This document shows, piece after piece, positions 26,563 through 35,800 of a stretch of DNA of 64,000 nt; within the stretch, counting starts at the first letter, position 1; every line of letters begins with the position of its first letter. Below the pieces are notes generated by a model. It had not been told where the DNA came from, made no database searches, and saw only the letters and a list, made by a program, of their open reading frames with translations. Source of the stretch: CAYTLW01 sp964438735 (GTDB lineage Bacteria; Myxococcota_A; UBA9042); the NCBI GenBank assembly GCA_964438735.1, contig CAYTLW010000019.1, positions 23,693 to 87,692 on the forward strand, written 5' to 3'. The position numbers and the translations under genes are program-made.

Positions 26563-28137
26563 CTAATCAGCAGAGCGGACCACCACACGCCCCTCGTAGG
26601 GCAGGATCTGCTCCACTTCCAGCCAGCACCAGTCGCCGATCGTGCCGGTGTGGCCGGCCAGCTGCACATCCGTCGCCAGTTCGGGCACGAACGCCAGCTT
26701 GCGCCCCTGGCGCAGGGGATCGTCGACCAGTTGACCGTGCAGACGGGCGCCCAGGCCGCGCTCGGCCAACGCCACGAGCGTGAAGTAGCGCCGTGCACGC
26801 CTTTCCACCGCGCGCTGCCGCCGAATGCGCTCCTGGCAGTGGTGCATGGTCTTGCGGATGCTGGACCCGGACAGCGCCTGCCGCTGACCGCGCAGGGCGG
26901 CGAGCAACTGGCGCTGGGCGAGCAGGTCGCCGGCGCGGCGCAGGGGCGATGTCGCCTGCACGTAGCCCTCGGCGGCGAGCACTGCGTGGGGTCGGGCGCG
27001 CACGCTCGCGCGGGCCGCAGACATATGGCGGAGCATGGCGTAGATGTCGACCGGTTCGGTGTACAGACCCGCTGACAGCGGTGGACTGGCCGGCGCCGGC
27101 TGACCTCGAAACGGCGCCGGCAGCCCCGCCTCCGTGAAGAAGTCGGCGGTGGCCATACCGCAGAGCACCATGGCCTCGCCCACCAGGCGTCGGGCCAGCT
27201 GGGCCTGGTGCGCCGGTCGTATGAGTACCGATCCGTGCCGGGGAGCCACCACCTCCACGTCCGGGCGGTACAGGAGCCAGGCGCCGCGCCGGATCCGGCA
27301 GGCTTCAGAACGGCGGGTCATCTCCGCCAACAGGGCCGCCTGGGCGCGGTCTACATGGGGTTCGGCGGCGCCATCATTGGTCGCTTCGGCATCGTCGCCG
27401 GCCGGGTGGTCCAGCGCTGCCTGGACCTGGTCGTAGGTCCACGAGGCGGACAGGCGGATCAGACCCTCGCGGATGGCCAGGGTGCGGCGCTGGCCGGAGG
27501 GCGGGATCAGCAGGTCATAGACGACGGCGGGGCGGTGCTCGGCCAGCGAAAGCGAGGCCAGCTCCGAACCCAGACGCGGCGGCAACATGGGGCCGACGTA
27601 GCGCGGATGGTACAGGGTCGCGGCCCGCCCCAGGGCCATACGCTCGAGCTTGCTGCCGACGGGCATCCAGCAGGTCGGGCTGGCGATGGCGACGTGCAGG
27701 ACGATGTCCTCGCCTTGCATCTCGGCCCACATGGCGTCGTCCACCTCGTGTGGGTCGACGCTGTCGATGCTGGCCCAGGGCCCTTCGATGACGTCCAGTC
27801 CGGCGGGCAGCTCCGGCTGCGGGGCGAGCTCGTCGACCACGTCAGCGGGCCAGGGGCGCATGGCTTCCGAGGCCAGCAGGTCGACGTCGTCGTGGCCATC
27901 CCAGACGCCCAGGTGGACCAGCAGGCGACCGGCTGCCTGCCGTGCGCCGTGCGCGCCGCCGCGGGACTGCAGCTCGGTGGCCCAGGGCGCCGCCTCCAGC
28001 GAACCGCCGCAGGCCAGCGTCTCCAAGGCTTCGGCGAGGGCCGGATGCGGTGCAGGCCCCACCTCGCCGGTGGTTCGCAAGCGCTGGCGCAGTTCGGCCA
28101 GGCTGCTGGCCAGTTCGGAGGCGCTGGCACCGGTCAC
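26563..28137 (-). CDS. RNB-domain exoribonuclease (RNase II/R family)
   Basis: 524 aa. The catalytic cluster reads IDSVDPHEVDDA (Asp125, Glu131, Asp133, Asp134). The second of the four usual aspartates is Glu, a conservative change in a metal ligand. The other diagnostic motif YVQATSPLRRAGDLLAQRQL is intact. Family enzymes degrade single-stranded RNA 3' to 5'. The N-terminal 110 residues do not resemble the usual cold-shock domains and the C-terminus is short, so it is a compact member. Its ATG overlaps the recD2 stop by 4 bases. Confidence 0.86.
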   Translation of the reverse strand: MTGASASELASSLAELRQRLRTTGEVGPAPHPALAEALETLACGGSLEAAPWATELQSRGGAHGARQAAGRLLVHLGVWDGHDDVDLLASEAMRPWPADVVDELAPQPELPAGLDVIEGPWASIDSVDPHEVDDAMWAEMQGEDIVLHVAIASPTCWMPVGSKLERMALGRAATLYHPRYVGPMLPPRLGSELASLSLAEHRPAVVYDLLIPPSGQRRTLAIREGLIRLSASWTYDQVQAALDHPAGDDAEATNDGAAEPHVDRAQAALLAEMTRRSEACRIRRGAWLLYRPDVEVVAPRHGSVLIRPAHQAQLARRLVGEAMVLCGMATADFFTEAGLPAPFRGQPAPASPPLSAGLYTEPVDIYAMLRHMSAARASVRARPHAVLAAEGYVQATSPLRRAGDLLAQRQLLAALRGQRQALSGSSIRKTMHHCQERIRRQRAVERRARRYFTLVALAERGLGARLHGQLVDDPLRQGRKLAFVPELATDVQLAGHTGTIGDWCWLEVEQILPYEGRVVVRSAD

Positions 28138-30413
28138 GGGCTCTCCTCAAGCGACAATTGGGGCCCCCGGCGGATCAATTCGCCTCGCAGACGCTGGCGC
28201 AGCAAGGTGACTCGACGGGTTGGGGCGGCGTTGCGTGCGGCCCGACCCACGGCGGCGCGCTGTCCGATCAGGACCGCGAATCGACGCGCCCGGGTCAGCG
28301 CAGTGTAGAGCAGATTGCGCTGCAGCAACATGCGGTGCTGACCGTGCAGCGGCAGGACAACCGCCGGGTACTCGCTGCCCTGGCTCTTGTGCACCGTGAT
28401 CGCGTAGGCCAGCTGCAGATCGGTCAGCGCCGACTCTCCGCAGGCCACCTCGCGCTCACCCAGGCGGACGATGACGTGCTCGCCTTCGCGGCGCAGCACG
28501 CGGCCGATGTCGCCGTTGAAGACGTCCAGATCATAGTTGTTGCGCACCTGGAGCACTTTATCGCCCACGCGCAACCCGTGGCCGACCGGATCGCCCTCGG
28601 GGTTCAACTCGGCGCGCAGTACGTTGTTCAACTCGACGGTGCCCAGGGTGCCTCGATGCATGGGCACGATCACCTGGATGTCATCGACGGGATGGAGGCC
28701 GAGGCGCGCAGGAATCCGGCGCAGCACCACCTCGAGCAAGGTGCTGATGATGTCCTCGGGACGATCGCGGTCCAGCAGGTAGAAGTCGCCGGCGCGCTCC
28801 CGGCTGCCGCCCACCGGCATGCGGCCGGCGCAGACGCGGTGGGCGTTGTCGACGATGAGCGACTCGCCCGCCTGTCGGTAGATGTGATCCAGGCGAATCA
28901 CGGGGCAGCGATCGCTGCGCACGATGTCATCCAGCACCGCTCCCGGCCCGACGCTGGGCAGCTGGTCGGCATCGCCCACCAGGAGCAGGCGGGCGCCGGG
29001 GCGGATGGCGCAGCAGAGGGCGGCGGCCAGCGAGGTGTCGACCATGGAGCACTCGTCGACGATGACGAGATCGTGTTCCAGGGGCATGGAGCGGCCGCGC
29101 AGGAAGGCCCGCGTACGTGGATCGAACTCCAGCAGCCGGTGCAGGGTCGAGGCCTCCATGCCGGTCGCCTCGGCGAGACGTCTGGCGGCGCGGCCGGTCG
29201 GCGCGGCCAGGGCGATGTGCAGTTTGTCGGGCCCGCTGGCCGCGATCACGCCCTGGATGATGGTCGTCTTGCCGGTACCCGGGCCGCCGGTGACCACCAT
29301 CAAGCCGCTGCTGAGGGCCTGCTGGATGGCCTCCAATTGCCGCCCTGCCGGGGCAAATCCCAGGGCGCCAGCCGCCAGATGGAGTCGAGCATCGAGGGCG
29401 TCGCCGACCAGCTGACCGCCCGAACTGACCCCGAGGCGGGCCAGGTCTTCGGCCAACGAGGCCTCGGCGCGCATGAGCCGGCGCATGCCGTGATGCACCG
29501 CGACGCCGGCCTGCCCCGGCTCCGAGCCAAGAGCGCCCTGTGCAACGCCGATCTCCAATACGTGGCCCCTGGCCACCTCGCGCTGCACGGCCGCAGCTAC
29601 GTCGTCGACCTCGCGGCGCAGCAGCTCGCGGGCCGTGTCCAGCAGCTGCTCAGCGCTTGGGGCGGTGTGGCCCTGGTTGGCCAGTTGCTCCAGGGCGTGG
29701 TTCACACCGGCGTCCAGACGCGCCGGGTCGTCGGCGGCGACGCCCTGGCTGCGAGCGATGCGGTCGGCGAGGGTGAAGCCGATGCCTGTCACCTCTCGGG
29801 CCAGCCGATAGGGTTGCTCTCGCACCGTGCGCACGCTGTCGTCGCCGAGGGTCTCCACGATGCGTCCGGCAAGGGCGCTGCCAATGCCCAGATCGAGCAG
29901 GAAGACCAGGGCCGCATCGCGCTCGATGCGCGGCTGCAACGCCGCGACCACGGCGGTCCGGCGGGCCCGTCCAAGACCGCGCACCTCTTGCAGTCGTTGG
30001 GGCTCGGCGGCGATCACCTTCAAGGTCTCGGTGCCGAAACGGTCGACGATACGGCCGGCCAGCGCGGGGCCGACGCCCTTGATCTTCGCCGCCACCAGGT
30101 AGCGCTGAATGCCGGCGACGGTGGCCGGCAGCACCGGGCGCGCCGTGCTCACCTGCAGCTGACGTCCCCACTTGGGATCGGTATGCCAGCGACCGCTGAG
30201 GGCCACAGTCTCGCCCGAGGACAGGCCCCACAGGGGACCTTTGGCGACGAAGGTCTCGACGCCGTCGACCGGCTCGAAGACCGCGATGGAGAAGCCACCG
30301 TCGGCGCGTTCGTAGATGATGCGCTGCAGGATCGCTTCGATGGTCGTCGGGCTGGTCTCTTCCGAGCGCCGACCGGGACGCCCCGCGGGCTCCTCGGCTC
30401 CGCGGTCAGTCAT
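28134..30413 (-). CDS. recD2: RecD2-like ATP-dependent 5'-3' DNA helicase
   Basis: About 759 aa. N-terminal OB-like region (LSSGETVALSGRWHTDPKWGRQLQV), helix-hairpin-helix segments (KIKGVGPALAGRIVDRFG, LGIGSALAGRIVETLG), then superfamily 1B helicase: Walker A GGPGTGKTT (about 372-380), VDECSMVD, GDADQLPSVGPG, QLAYAITVHKSQGSEYPAVVLP and LLYTALTRAR. This is the stand-alone RecD2 layout, without RecB or RecC nearby. ATG 30413 overlaps the upstream lipoprotein end by 8 bases; no separate ribosome site is evident, so translation is probably coupled. Confidence 0.93.
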   Translation of the reverse strand: MTDRGAEEPAGRPGRRSEETSPTTIEAILQRIIYERADGGFSIAVFEPVDGVETFVAKGPLWGLSSGETVALSGRWHTDPKWGRQLQVSTARPVLPATVAGIQRYLVAAKIKGVGPALAGRIVDRFGTETLKVIAAEPQRLQEVRGLGRARRTAVVAALQPRIERDAALVFLLDLGIGSALAGRIVETLGDDSVRTVREQPYRLAREVTGIGFTLADRIARSQGVAADDPARLDAGVNHALEQLANQGHTAPSAEQLLDTARELLRREVDDVAAAVQREVARGHVLEIGVAQGALGSEPGQAGVAVHHGMRRLMRAEASLAEDLARLGVSSGGQLVGDALDARLHLAAGALGFAPAGRQLEAIQQALSSGLMVVTGGPGTGKTTIIQGVIAASGPDKLHIALAAPTGRAARRLAEATGMEASTLHRLLEFDPRTRAFLRGRSMPLEHDLVIVDECSMVDTSLAAALCCAIRPGARLLLVGDADQLPSVGPGAVLDDIVRSDRCPVIRLDHIYRQAGESLIVDNAHRVCAGRMPVGGSRERAGDFYLLDRDRPEDIISTLLEVVLRRIPARLGLHPVDDIQVIVPMHRGTLGTVELNNVLRAELNPEGDPVGHGLRVGDKVLQVRNNYDLDVFNGDIGRVLRREGEHVIVRLGEREVACGESALTDLQLAYAITVHKSQGSEYPAVVLPLHGQHRMLLQRNLLYTALTRARRFAVLIGQRAAVGRAARNAAPTRRVTLLRQRLRGELIRRGPQLSLEESP

Positions 30414-31482
30414 CGCTCGCGGGCTGCGGCGCGGGCGGCCACACCAGGCGCACGTCCACATCCTTGAAGCCACGTCGGATGCGCGCCTTGCAATCGCCCT
30501 TGCACTCCTGCAGCAGCCGGTCCAGCTGGTGCACGGCGGTGACCTTCTTGCCGGAGACCATCTTGACCACGTCGTACTTCTCCAGCGGGGGTCGCGCCGT
30601 CAGCGCCATCACGCCCGGGTGGCGGGTGCCTACGAAGGTCGCCTTCACCGGCAGGCCTGGCTTGAATCGCATCCAGAGACCCTCCAGGGCGGCCTGCTTT
30701 TCGATGTCATCTTTGCCTTCCTGGCGCTGCTGGAAGGACTTGCGCTGGGCGGTCTTCCAGGTGGCCAGGGTGGGCACGGCGTCGAGAAAGCCGCCGCTGC
30801 GGATGCGGCGCGTATTCTTGGCCGAGACGATGGCCTCGGACTCGGCCAGCAGGATGGACAGGGCCTTGTGGATCAGGGTGCGAAGGATGGGCCTGGGATC
30901 GCCCTCGGACTTGACCTGGGTGGGGTCATCCTTGGCCGTGACGACGGCGTGGGCCAGTCGCTTGCCATAGCGTGCATCCAGGATCTGGGCTTCGACCCGT
31001 ACGGTGGAATCGATGCCGTACTGGCGATAGGTCTTGCGCTTCTTGGGATCCTTGTCGCGCTTGTCGACGATGTCGCGGATGTTGGTGGCCCGATTCTCGG
31101 TGACCATGACGTGGATCGCGAGCCAGCCGCGCAGGTCCAGCCGCGAACCGCCACGGGTCATCAGGTCCGTATCCACAGAAGCGATCTGCAGCTCGTCGGG
31201 CTCCTTGTAGATGTTGAAGTCGTAGGGGCCGATCAGGGGCAATTCGGTGTGGTCGAGCAGCCAGTCGGCCATGTCCATGGTGCGCACGATGGCCTCGAGG
31301 CCATCGGCGTTGGGGGTCAGCACGGCGGCTGGGAAGACCAGCAGGCCCTGCGGAGCGGGACGCGGCTGCAGTGGTTTCTCGACCACGACCTCGTAGGCGC
31401 CGCCGCAGGCCGTCGAGATGCAGACCACAGACAACAGGGCGGCCAGGCCGCGGGCTGATAACAACATGCTCCAATCACCCAT
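30406..31482 (-). CDS. Putative lipoprotein with PDZ-like C-terminus
   Basis: About 358 aa. Signal segment LAALLSVVCISTACGG with a lipobox-like cysteine, then an alpha/beta region (LLVFPAAVLTPNADGLEAIVRTM, WLAIHVMVTENRATNIRDIVDKRDKDPKKRKTYRQYG) that suggests a stress- or lipoprotein-type domain, and a C-terminal stretch (VKATFVGTRHPGVMALTARPPLEKYDVVKMVSGKKV) with the look of a PDZ peptide-binding module. Function unknown. ATG 31482 or 31467. First gene of an operon with recD2 and the RNB nuclease, an unexpected partner for nucleic-acid enzymes. Confidence 0.72.
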   Translation of the reverse strand: MGDWSMLLSARGLAALLSVVCISTACGGAYEVVVEKPLQPRPAPQGLLVFPAAVLTPNADGLEAIVRTMDMADWLLDHTELPLIGPYDFNIYKEPDELQIASVDTDLMTRGGSRLDLRGWLAIHVMVTENRATNIRDIVDKRDKDPKKRKTYRQYGIDSTVRVEAQILDARYGKRLAHAVVTAKDDPTQVKSEGDPRPILRTLIHKALSILLAESEAIVSAKNTRRIRSGGFLDAVPTLATWKTAQRKSFQQRQEGKDDIEKQAALEGLWMRFKPGLPVKATFVGTRHPGVMALTARPPLEKYDVVKMVSGKKVTAVHQLDRLLQECKGDCKARIRRGFKDVDVRLVWPPAPQPASDD

Positions 31483-31580
31483 GACGAACCGTTCGTTCCA
31501 CTGCCATCCAGGGCCGGTGCGAGGTTGGCGAGCCAAGCCTGCCGCACCACCGGAGCACACGCAAGCCGAACGACGGACCT

Positions 31581-31617
31581 CCGGTTGACGGGTCCCACAC
31601 CGCCGGTTGACGGGTCC
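31581..31617. repeat. Tandem direct repeat of CCGGTTGACGGGTCC, 22-base period
   Basis: The 15-base word occurs at 31581-31595 and 31603-31617 with no mismatch. Start-to-start distance 22 bases, about two helical turns. It lies between divergent genes starting at 31482 and 31663 and looks like paired binding sites for one regulator. Each contains TTGACG, but no good -10 follows. Confidence 0.6.
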
Positions 31618-31662
31618 GACGTCGCCTCGCATCCTCTTGCTCGCCCCGCTGCGAGGCCCGCC

Positions 31663-32139
31663 ATGTTCCACCGCTACCGATCGCAAAGCAGCCGCACGCA
31701 CAGGTGCCTGCGCGCGTTTGCGGTTTGCGTGACGTTGGGGTGGCTTTCGTTGGGCGGCATGGGCTGCGGCAGCGAGGCGCCGGAGCTGGCCGAACTGCCC
31801 TTTGGCGATTGCGCCTGCCAGAAGAGCGACCCGCCGCGCTGCCCGGTCGACGTATGCGACCTGCGGCTGGAGATCGAGTCGGCCTCCTGCCTGGGCGAGG
31901 TGAACCTGGTCGAGATCCAGATCGGAGCCTCGCTCGAAAAGCACATCTGGCTGCCCGGACAGCCGGCCCGGACGTGCGCCACCGTCAAGCGCGGCCAGTC
32001 CTTCTCGGTCGTCGCCCGTTCGGATACCTCGTGGCGCTGGAGCCCGACCATCGCCTGCCCGAAGGATGTGGAGGCAGGGGCGACGGAGGGGACCACGGTC
32101 TCGCGCCTGCTGCAGTGCATTCCCGCCGACGAGAAGTAG
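31663..32139 (+). CDS. Small Cys-containing lipoprotein
   Basis: About 158 aa. Basic N-terminus, hydrophobic stretch (FAVCVTLGWLSLGGMGC) ending in a lipobox-like cysteine, followed by a domain with seven cysteines (FGDCACQKSDPPRCPVDVCDLRL, CLGEVNLVEIQIGASLEKHIWLP, ARTCATVKRGQSFSVVARSD). The strand pattern suggests a small beta-sandwich. No family recognised. Start ATG 31663 follows GCGAGGCCCGCC. The mutS start is 7 bases after its stop, so the two may be co-transcribed. Confidence 0.7.
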   Translation: MFHRYRSQSSRTHRCLRAFAVCVTLGWLSLGGMGCGSEAPELAELPFGDCACQKSDPPRCPVDVCDLRLEIESASCLGEVNLVEIQIGASLEKHIWLPGQPARTCATVKRGQSFSVVARSDTSWRWSPTIACPKDVEAGATEGTTVSRLLQCIPADEK

Positions 32140-32145
32140 CGCGCT

Positions 32146-34755
32146 ATGGCGACGCCGCACTGGTTGACGACCGATGAGGTCGACCTCGCCTCGCTGACTC
32201 CGGTCATGCGCCAGGTGGTGGACATCAAGGCGCGCCATCCCGGCACGCTGGTCTTCATTCGCCTGGGCGACTTCTACGAGCTCTTCTTCGAGGACGCGTT
32301 GATCGCCGCGCCCCTGCTCGACATGGTGCTGACCTCGCGCAACAAGGACGCGCCGCGCCCGATCCCCATGTGCGGCTTCCCCCATCACGCCATGGCCGCC
32401 TACGTGCAGAAGGCCATCGAAGAGGGCCAGCGGGTGGCGGTCTGTGAGCAGTTGGAGGATGCCCGCAAGGTCAAGGGCATGGTCAAGCGCGGCGTCACCC
32501 GCGTGATCACACCCGGCGTGGTGCTGGAGAGCGAAGCCCTGGACGGCCGCCGCAGCAACAACCTGGTCAGCCTGGTGGCCGGGCGAGACGGTTCGCTGGG
32601 CCTGGCCGTGGCCGATGTCTCTACGGGCGACTTCCAGACCGCCACCGTGCGCCACGCGACCGCGCTCTCCGTGCTGCTGGTCCGCCTGGAGCCGCGCGAG
32701 TTGTTGCTGCCGGAGCGCTTGAAGGCGGTGGTCGAGGCTGTGCCCGCGGCCCGGGGGGTGCCGACCACCCTGCGCGAGATACCGGCCAGCATTCGCCGCA
32801 CCGCCCAGACGGAGCCGGCCACCCTGGCGGCAGCCTACGTCAGCGAGTACCTGGCCGAGGTGCGCCCTTCGGCGCTGGGGCTGCTGGGCGAGGCAGAGCC
32901 GCTGGCCATGGACGCGCACATGGCCATGGGGCGCGAGGCCATCATCCACCTGGAGCTGCTCAGCACCGCGAGGGCGGGCCGAAACGAGGGCTCGCTGATT
33001 CGGGCGGTCGACCAGACGCGCACCGTGGCCGGCGGCCGCCTGCTGCGCTCGCTGCTGATCGCGCCGTTGGCCGATCGCAAGGCCATCTCCGATCGCCACG
33101 CCGCGGTCGAGGCGCTGGTCTCCGACGGCGCGCTGCGATCGACGCTCCGCCAGACCCTGGCCGGATTCTGCGACCTGGCTCGGGTGACCGGCCGCGCTGC
33201 CGGCCGACTGGTGACCCCACGCGAGTTGGCCATGGCGCGCGACACCCTGCTACGCCTGCCCGAGATGCGCGCCCTGCTGGGCACGGTGGCCGGCTGCCCA
33301 CCGCTGGCCGATCTGGCCGGTCGGCTCGAAGGTTCTGAACCGGTCCACGACATGCTGGCCGAGGCGCTGGCCGACGAGCCGCGCGCCCAGGTGGGCGAAG
33401 GCGGCGTGATCCGCGCCGGCTTCTGCGCCCGTCTGGACGAGTTGAACACGCTCTGCGACGACGCCCGCAGCTGGCTGGAGTCCTTCGAGGAGCAGGAGCG
33501 TGCGGCGACGGGGCTGAGCCGTCTGCGGGTGCGCTACAAACGCGTCGCCGGCTATGGCATCGAGATCTCGCGCGCGGCCGCCGACTCGGTGCCGGAGCAT
33601 TATCGCCGCGTGCAGACCCTGAAGAATCACGAGCGCTACACGACGCCCGAACTCAAGGACTTCGAGCAGCGACAGCTGCGCGCTCAGGACGACCGACAGG
33701 CCCGCGAGGTGGAGCTCTATGACGCGCTGGTCGGCCAGTTCGCCGCCGCGTCCGCGACCGTGCGCCGCCTGGCCAGCGCCCTGGCGGAAGTGGATGTGCA
33801 CGCCGGATTCGCCGAGTTGGCGGAGGCGCAGGGATACGTGCGGCCGACCTTGTGCGACGAGTTGGCGGTGAACCTGACGGCCTCGCGCCATGCGGTGGTC
33901 GAGCAGATGCTGCCCGCCGGCGGCTTCGTGGCCAATGACCTGGAGCTCGACGCCGAGCAGTCCCGCATCCTGCTGCTCACCGGCCCCAACATGGCCGGCA
34001 AATCGACCCTGATGCGGCAGGTGGCGCTGAGCGCGATCCTCTGCCAGGCGGGCGGCTTCGTACCCGCCGAACGCGCCACGTTGCCCGTCTTCGATGCGCT
34101 GTGGACACGAATCGGCGCCTCGGATGACATCTCCGAAGGGGCGTCCACCTTCATGGTCGAGATGCGCGAGACGGCGCTGATCCTGAACAAGGCCACGCCG
34201 CGCAGTCTGGTACTGCTGGACGAGATCGGCCGCGGCACATCGACCTACGACGGCCTGTCCATCGCCTGGGCGGTGGTCGAGGCGCTGCACGACCAGGTGG
34301 GCGCGCTCTGCCTCTTCGCGACCCACTACCACGAACTGACCGCGCTCTCGGAGCGGCTGCCAGCGCTGCGCAACGCCCACGTGGCGGTCAAGGAGTGGGG
34401 CGATGAGGTGATCTTCATCCATCGCCTGCAGCCGGGCCCGACCAATCGCTCTCACGGCATCACAGTGGCGCGTCTGGCCGGACTGCCGGAGTCGGTCATC
34501 GGCCGTGCGCGAGCGGTATTGGAAGACCTGGAGCGACGCGCCAGGGCGGCCGAAGATGCCGATGGGGCACGGCCCAGGCAACTGAGCTTCTTCGATCCGC
34601 CGCCCGTACAGAGCGTCGAAAGACCGGACCCGCCCCATGAGGCCCTGCTGGACGAGTTGTCGGCCGTGGATGTGGACGATCTCTCACCGCGGGCCGCCCA
34701 TCGCGTGCTCGCCGAGTGGGTGGAACGGGCCGCCGCGCTGGCCGACGAAAGCTGA
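32146..34755 (+). CDS. mutS: DNA mismatch repair protein MutS
   Basis: 869 aa, normal for MutS1. Mismatch-recognition motif GDFYELF near residue 44, connector, lever and clamp regions (RYKRVAGYGIEISRAAADSVPEHYRRVQTLKNHERY), and the ABC-type ATPase: Walker A GPNMAGKST (about 613-621), STFMVEMRET, LVLLDEIGRGTSTYDGLSIAWAV, LFATHYHEL. The C-terminal helix-turn-helix (VARLAGLPESVIGRARAVLEDLE) is present. It binds mismatches and recruits MutL after replication. No mutL in this window. Confidence 0.98.
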   Translation: MATPHWLTTDEVDLASLTPVMRQVVDIKARHPGTLVFIRLGDFYELFFEDALIAAPLLDMVLTSRNKDAPRPIPMCGFPHHAMAAYVQKAIEEGQRVAVCEQLEDARKVKGMVKRGVTRVITPGVVLESEALDGRRSNNLVSLVAGRDGSLGLAVADVSTGDFQTATVRHATALSVLLVRLEPRELLLPERLKAVVEAVPAARGVPTTLREIPASIRRTAQTEPATLAAAYVSEYLAEVRPSALGLLGEAEPLAMDAHMAMGREAIIHLELLSTARAGRNEGSLIRAVDQTRTVAGGRLLRSLLIAPLADRKAISDRHAAVEALVSDGALRSTLRQTLAGFCDLARVTGRAAGRLVTPRELAMARDTLLRLPEMRALLGTVAGCPPLADLAGRLEGSEPVHDMLAEALADEPRAQVGEGGVIRAGFCARLDELNTLCDDARSWLESFEEQERAATGLSRLRVRYKRVAGYGIEISRAAADSVPEHYRRVQTLKNHERYTTPELKDFEQRQLRAQDDRQAREVELYDALVGQFAAASATVRRLASALAEVDVHAGFAELAEAQGYVRPTLCDELAVNLTASRHAVVEQMLPAGGFVANDLELDAEQSRILLLTGPNMAGKSTLMRQVALSAILCQAGGFVPAERATLPVFDALWTRIGASDDISEGASTFMVEMRETALILNKATPRSLVLLDEIGRGTSTYDGLSIAWAVVEALHDQVGALCLFATHYHELTALSERLPALRNAHVAVKEWGDEVIFIHRLQPGPTNRSHGITVARLAGLPESVIGRARAVLEDLERRARAAEDADGARPRQLSFFDPPPVQSVERPDPPHEALLDELSAVDVDDLSPRAAHRVLAEWVERAAALADES

Positions 34756-34859
34756 ACGACCGGCTGGCTGCGCCTATCGAATTGTCAAGAAAATCCAGAC
34801 GCTGCCAACGTCCCGCAAAATCTTGACCCAGGCGTACGCTGGCTGAAGATGGGCCAGCC

Positions 34860-35795
34860 ATGACGATTGACGAAACGGCCACCATCGCAAGCCTGATCGA
34901 GCGCTTCCTCCGCCACCTCCGGCTGGAGCGAAACCTGTCGCGCAATACGGTCACCGCCTATGGCCGCGACCTGCGCCGTTTCGAGGCCTTCAGTCGCGAG
35001 CAGCTGGGCATCGAGTCGCCCACGCGCCTGGATCGACAAGCGCTGATGTCCTACTTGATCGACCTGCGCGAGTCCGGACTGCACGACCGCAGCATCACCC
35101 GCCAGATGTCGACCCTGCGCACCTACGGCCGCTACCTGGTTGACCGGGAAGTGGTTGAAGAGAATCCAGCGGCGCTGCTCGACCTGCCGCAGACGCCCCG
35201 GGCGATCCCCGAAGTGCTGACGCCGGACGAGGTGGCGAGCCTGCTGGCCATGCCAGGCACGGATACGCCGCGCGGGCTGCGCGACACGGCGATGCTCGAG
35301 GTGCTCTACGCCACGGGGATGCGGGTCAGTGAGCTGGTCGGCTTGCTGATCGGCGACGTGGACTTCGACCGCGGGGTGGTGATCTGCACCGGCAAGGGAC
35401 GCAAGGAGCGCATGGTGCCCATCGGCGAGTCCGCACGCCAGCACCTGCTGCACTATCTCGCCGAGGGTCGACCGCACATCATGCGCAGTCGCAATGGGCG
35501 CAGTCGTCGCGGCAATATGGCGGCCCTCTTCGTGACCAGCCAGGGTGGCGCCATGACCCGGCAGGGATTCTGGAAGCTGGTCAAACGCTACGCCGAGCGG
35601 GCGGGCATCGAAAAGCCCATCTCACCGCATAAACTGCGCCACTCCTTCGCCACCCACATGCTGGCGGGGGGCGCTGATCTGCGCGCTGTGCAGGCTTTGC
35701 TCGGCCACGTCGACATCGGCACGACGCAGATCTACACGCGGGTGCACCGCGAGCGGCTGCGCGAGATCTACGACCGCTATCATCCGCGGGCGTGA
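34860..35795 (+). CDS. xerD: Tyrosine recombinase, XerC/XerD type
   Basis: 311 aa. SAM-like N-terminal core-binding domain (LIERFLRHLRLERNLSRNTVTAYGRDLRRF) and catalytic domain with Arg in YATGMRVSEL (about 155), Lys in GKGRKERMVP, HKLRHSFATHML, LLGHVDIGTTQIYTRV (His and nucleophile Tyr about 291). These are the complete catalytic set of chromosome-dimer-resolving XerC/D enzymes. Chromosomal housekeeping context, no flanking attachment sites or integron cassettes seen, so it is more likely XerC/D than a phage integrase. XerC and XerD cannot be separated confidently by eye. Confidence 0.9.
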   Translation: MTIDETATIASLIERFLRHLRLERNLSRNTVTAYGRDLRRFEAFSREQLGIESPTRLDRQALMSYLIDLRESGLHDRSITRQMSTLRTYGRYLVDREVVEENPAALLDLPQTPRAIPEVLTPDEVASLLAMPGTDTPRGLRDTAMLEVLYATGMRVSELVGLLIGDVDFDRGVVICTGKGRKERMVPIGESARQHLLHYLAEGRPHIMRSRNGRSRRGNMAALFVTSQGGAMTRQGFWKLVKRYAERAGIEKPISPHKLRHSFATHMLAGGADLRAVQALLGHVDIGTTQIYTRVHRERLREIYDRYHPRA

Positions 35796-35800
35796 TCGGA

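Noticed and set aside
31585..31612. Two TTGACG words read as -35 boxes
   Set aside because: At 17-base spacing neither is followed by an acceptable -10 (the second gives CATCCT). They belong to a direct repeat instead.
34860..35795. Phage or integron integrase
   Set aside because: Context is housekeeping, with no attachment sites, cassettes or tRNA; sequence fits XerC/D.
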